In this document: piece by piece, positions 62,365-64,000 of the stretch
Layout: each line of letters starts with the position of its first letter
Position numbering within the stretch: position 1 is the stretch's first letter
NCBI GenBank assembly: GCA_038246545.1
Contig: JBBRVW010000012.1
Span: 32,782 to 96,781, forward strand
DNA: 64,000 nucleotides
Reading direction: 5' to 3'
From: JBBRVW01 sp038246545
GTDB lineage: Bacteria > Actinomycetota > Actinomycetes > JACCUZ01
The notes under the pieces: model-generated
The model's input: the letters and a program-made list of their open reading frames with translations, nothing else
Database searches by the model: none
Told to the model about the DNA's origin: nothing
Translations under genes and position numbers: made by a program

Positions 62365-63183
62365 TCAGCGCAGGGTGATGACATTGCCGGTGATGAGCTG
62401 GGCGTTGTCGGAGACGAGGAAGGCGATCACCTCGGCTACCTCTTGCGGTGTGGCCACGTGGACGTGTGTCGGACTTGTCGCGACCGCGCGTCGGACTTCC
62501 TCGGTGACCCAGCCGGTGTCGGTCACCGGCGGGTGAACCATGTTGGCCGTGATGCCCAGGTCCGCAAGCTCTGCGGCGGCGGACATCGTGTAGTTGGTCT
62601 GCGCTGCCTTCGCCGCGCCATAGGAGACCTCTTCGGGAAAGCCGAGGTCGCCACCGGAGGTCAGCCCGATGATCCGGCCCCAGCCGGCCGCGCGGTCCCC
62701 GTGGCGTCTAGCGAACTCGCCGATCATGAGGGCCGGCGCCCTTGCGTCCACGGCGAACTGCTGCTCCCATGAACGGGGGCTTACCGGCGCCAGTGCGCGA
62801 CCGAATCTGTCTCGGTCGCGTGGTGTGAAGCTGTCCTGAACCCAACCGGTCGCGTTGTTGATCAAGATGTCGACGGGTCCCAGCTGTTCTTCCGCAGCGT
62901 CGAACAGGCTGGCCGGCGTCGCGGGGTCGCTCAGATCGGCCTCGATGGCGATCGCCGTGCCACCGTGGGCCGTGATTTCTGCGATCACCAGGTCGGCGTC
63001 TTGGGAGCGGCGCTGGCGGTATGCCTCGGGCGTCCCGGCATCAATGGGATCCTCGAGTCGCAGGTAGGTGCACACGACGCCTACGCCCGACCTCGCCAGG
63101 GTGACCGCCGTGGCGGCGCCGATCCCGTGGTTGGCCCCGGTCACGATAGCGATGTGACCGCCCTCGAAGGTCATGTCGCTCAT
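62365..63183 (-). CDS. Short-chain dehydrogenase/reductase
   Basis: The 272-residue product has the classical SDR cofactor motif TGANHGIG, NNATG, catalytic Ser in GLTSGGDLGFPEE and YxxxK in SYGAAKAA. It resembles 3-oxoacyl-ACP reductase-like SDRs with an insertion after the second beta strand (YLRLEDPIDAGTPEAYRQ). Cytoplasmic NAD(P)-dependent oxidoreductase of unknown substrate. ATG 63183; ATG 63174 is an alternative. A 16-bp palindrome lies 53 bp upstream. Confidence 0.9.
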   Translation of the reverse strand: MSDMTFEGGHIAIVTGANHGIGAATAVTLARSGVGVVCTYLRLEDPIDAGTPEAYRQRRSQDADLVIAEITAHGGTAIAIEADLSDPATPASLFDAAEEQLGPVDILINNATGWVQDSFTPRDRDRFGRALAPVSPRSWEQQFAVDARAPALMIGEFARRHGDRAAGWGRIIGLTSGGDLGFPEEVSYGAAKAAQTNYTMSAAAELADLGITANMVHPPVTDTGWVTEEVRRAVATSPTHVHVATPQEVAEVIAFLVSDNAQLITGNVITLR

Positions 63184-63235
63184 GCTGCCACCGACGGCTC
63201 ACGCGAAGACCGCCACCGCAGCCGAGCCGCCCGAC

Positions 63236-63251
63236 GACGTCTCAAGACGTC
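63236..63251. promoter_or_regulatory. 16-bp palindrome upstream of the SDR gene
   Basis: GACGTCT-CA-AGACGTC is a perfect inverted repeat with a 2-bp centre, 53 bp upstream of the SDR start. It looks like a dimeric-repressor (for example TetR-like) operator; no regulator gene is adjacent within the window. Confidence 0.35.
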
Positions 63252-63768
63252 CCTGCAGACTTTGGAGATCGGGAAGGGCGACAGATCGGCTGCGCCCCGG
63301 TAGTCGCCCGCTTCTTCACGGGACGAGCCGCGCGTCGAAGGGCGGACCCATGCTGAAGCCGAGGTCCTGGTCCGTTCCGCGGCGTCGTGCGGTTCTACAG
63401 GGGGCAACCGGCGACCGACCCGGGCGGTGACACCGACGTCACGGCGACGGCGCTGGTACCGGGTGACCCCGCCCGCGTTGTGAGTGAGTCCGGGAGAGGC
63501 CGCCGTCCAAGACAGGCGCCGGGAGGGCCCGGCCGCGATGCCGCGGCGGGGGAGTGCCGTTCGGTTACGGAGCGTGGGTGTCGCCTGGCGCTACGGCATG
63601 GCATGTCCCTCGGATGCGTGTTGGCACGGTCGGCCCGTGCAGGTGAAAATGTGCGACAGGCGCCGCGCTCCGCTCCCGCGTGGGGGGTCAGGGATCGCGC
63701 GGCGCCGCCAATTGTGGGCTGGTGGGAACCGGCGATGAGAAGCGCCGCAGCGCGCAGCTTTCCGGCGG
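63252..63768. other. No recognisable gene
   Basis: Over 500 bp with no frame showing the codon bias or motifs of a real protein on either strand. The open frames here are Arg/Pro/Gly-rich products of GC-rich DNA. May contain the SDR promoter; otherwise nothing was seen. Confidence 0.4.
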
Positions 63769-64000
63769 TTAGGTGGGCCACCAACCGAGAGCTTGTCCGA
63801 CCACGGCGATGCTGGCCTCGATCTCGAGTACGAAGACGAGCAGCGAGAGGCGGATGACACGCTTCCGCCGCAGTGCGTCCGCATGTGCGCGGGCATGCTG
63901 CGGCCCCAGGGTGGCAGCGAAGTCTTGTAGATCGCGCCCGAAGCGCAGCGCCTCGCGACCCTGCTCCTCTCTGAGGCTCGGTGCAGCGTGGTGATCGCGG
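63769..64000 (-). CDS. 3' end of an unrecognised membrane-associated protein (5' truncated by window)
   Basis: The last 76 residues read in from the right edge: a charged helical segment (SLREEQGREALRFGRDLQDF), a His/Arg-rich stretch, then a hydrophobic helix VIRLSLLVFVLEIEASIAVV and the end GQALGWWPT. The TAA stop is at 63771-63769. A C-terminal tail-anchor-like helix is visible. The family is unknown. Confidence 0.5.
   Translation of the reverse strand, partial: RDHHAAPSLREEQGREALRFGRDLQDFAATLGPQHARAHADALRRKRVIRLSLLVFVLEIEASIAVVGQALGWWPT

Noticed and set aside
63387..63857. Open frame of 156 codons near the right edge
   Set aside because: Arg/Ala/Pro/Gly-rich, no start signal, and it conflicts with the minus-strand partial gene that has normal codon use.

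Overview
The window is high-GC chromosomal DNA from an actinomycete (Actinomycetota). The evidence is the hisI-trpE-TIGR02234-HGxxPAAW-DUF2752-trpCBA-lgt-gltBD gene order, a primary sigma factor with a long Lys/Ala-rich N-terminal linker, PP2C/PAS regulators, a GlnR-box-like site and abundant GTG starts. Many genes look leaderless: a -10 hexamer of the form (T/C)AnnnT ends exactly 7 nt before the start codon. No rRNA, tRNA or CRISPR array was seen. Genus and species cannot be fixed from the sequence alone.

Layout. 1-7.5 kb: a DinB-like TIGR03085 protein, then two ABC exporter half-transporters whose nucleotide-binding domains look like the degenerate and consensus halves of one heterodimer. 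They are separated by a three-gene block (DUF6318-like lipoprotein, secreted protein, MinD/ParA-like ATPase). 7.5-22.5 kb: a colinear anabolic stretch of hisI, trpE, three small membrane-protein genes, trpC-trpB-trpA, a Sco1-like lipoprotein, lgt, a VIT1-like transporter, gltB and gltD. 22.6-37.7 kb: housekeeping and accessory genes, including a secreted subtilase, pyruvate kinase, small membrane proteins, a NUDIX-NYN fusion, a protealysin-like M4 protease with its emfourin inhibitor, PlsC-like and patatin-like lipid enzymes, hydrolases, a methyltransferase, a universal stress protein and a TIGR03252 HhH-GPD protein. 38-41.2 kb: a PAS/PP2C phosphatase and the primary sigma factor.

41.2-54.9 kb looks like an acquired, partly decayed metabolic island. 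It begins with a wrecked tyrosine recombinase directly after sigA and ends with a truncated, frameshifted ROK kinase. Between them is an aminosugar or glycoconjugate utilisation locus: an O-GlcNAcase-HAT-like acetyltransferase, a SIS protein, a signal-less GH84 hexosaminidase, a ROK repressor, a GH4 glycosidase, a BadF/NagK-type kinase, two Gfo/Idh/MocA oxidoreductases, a zinc-type dehydrogenase, and an ABC sugar importer (binding protein plus two permeases, no ATPase). The rok promoter and the importer promoter share the architecture TTGACA-17-(-10) followed by the same 14-bp operator-like motif, so one ROK repressor probably controls both units.

55-64 kb: a small membrane protein, possible gene remnants, an ABC-2 exporter with a LolA-like lipoprotein divergent from an OmpR-type two-component system, a frameshifted tandem universal stress protein, an SDR oxidoreductase, and the 3' end of an unrecognised membrane protein.
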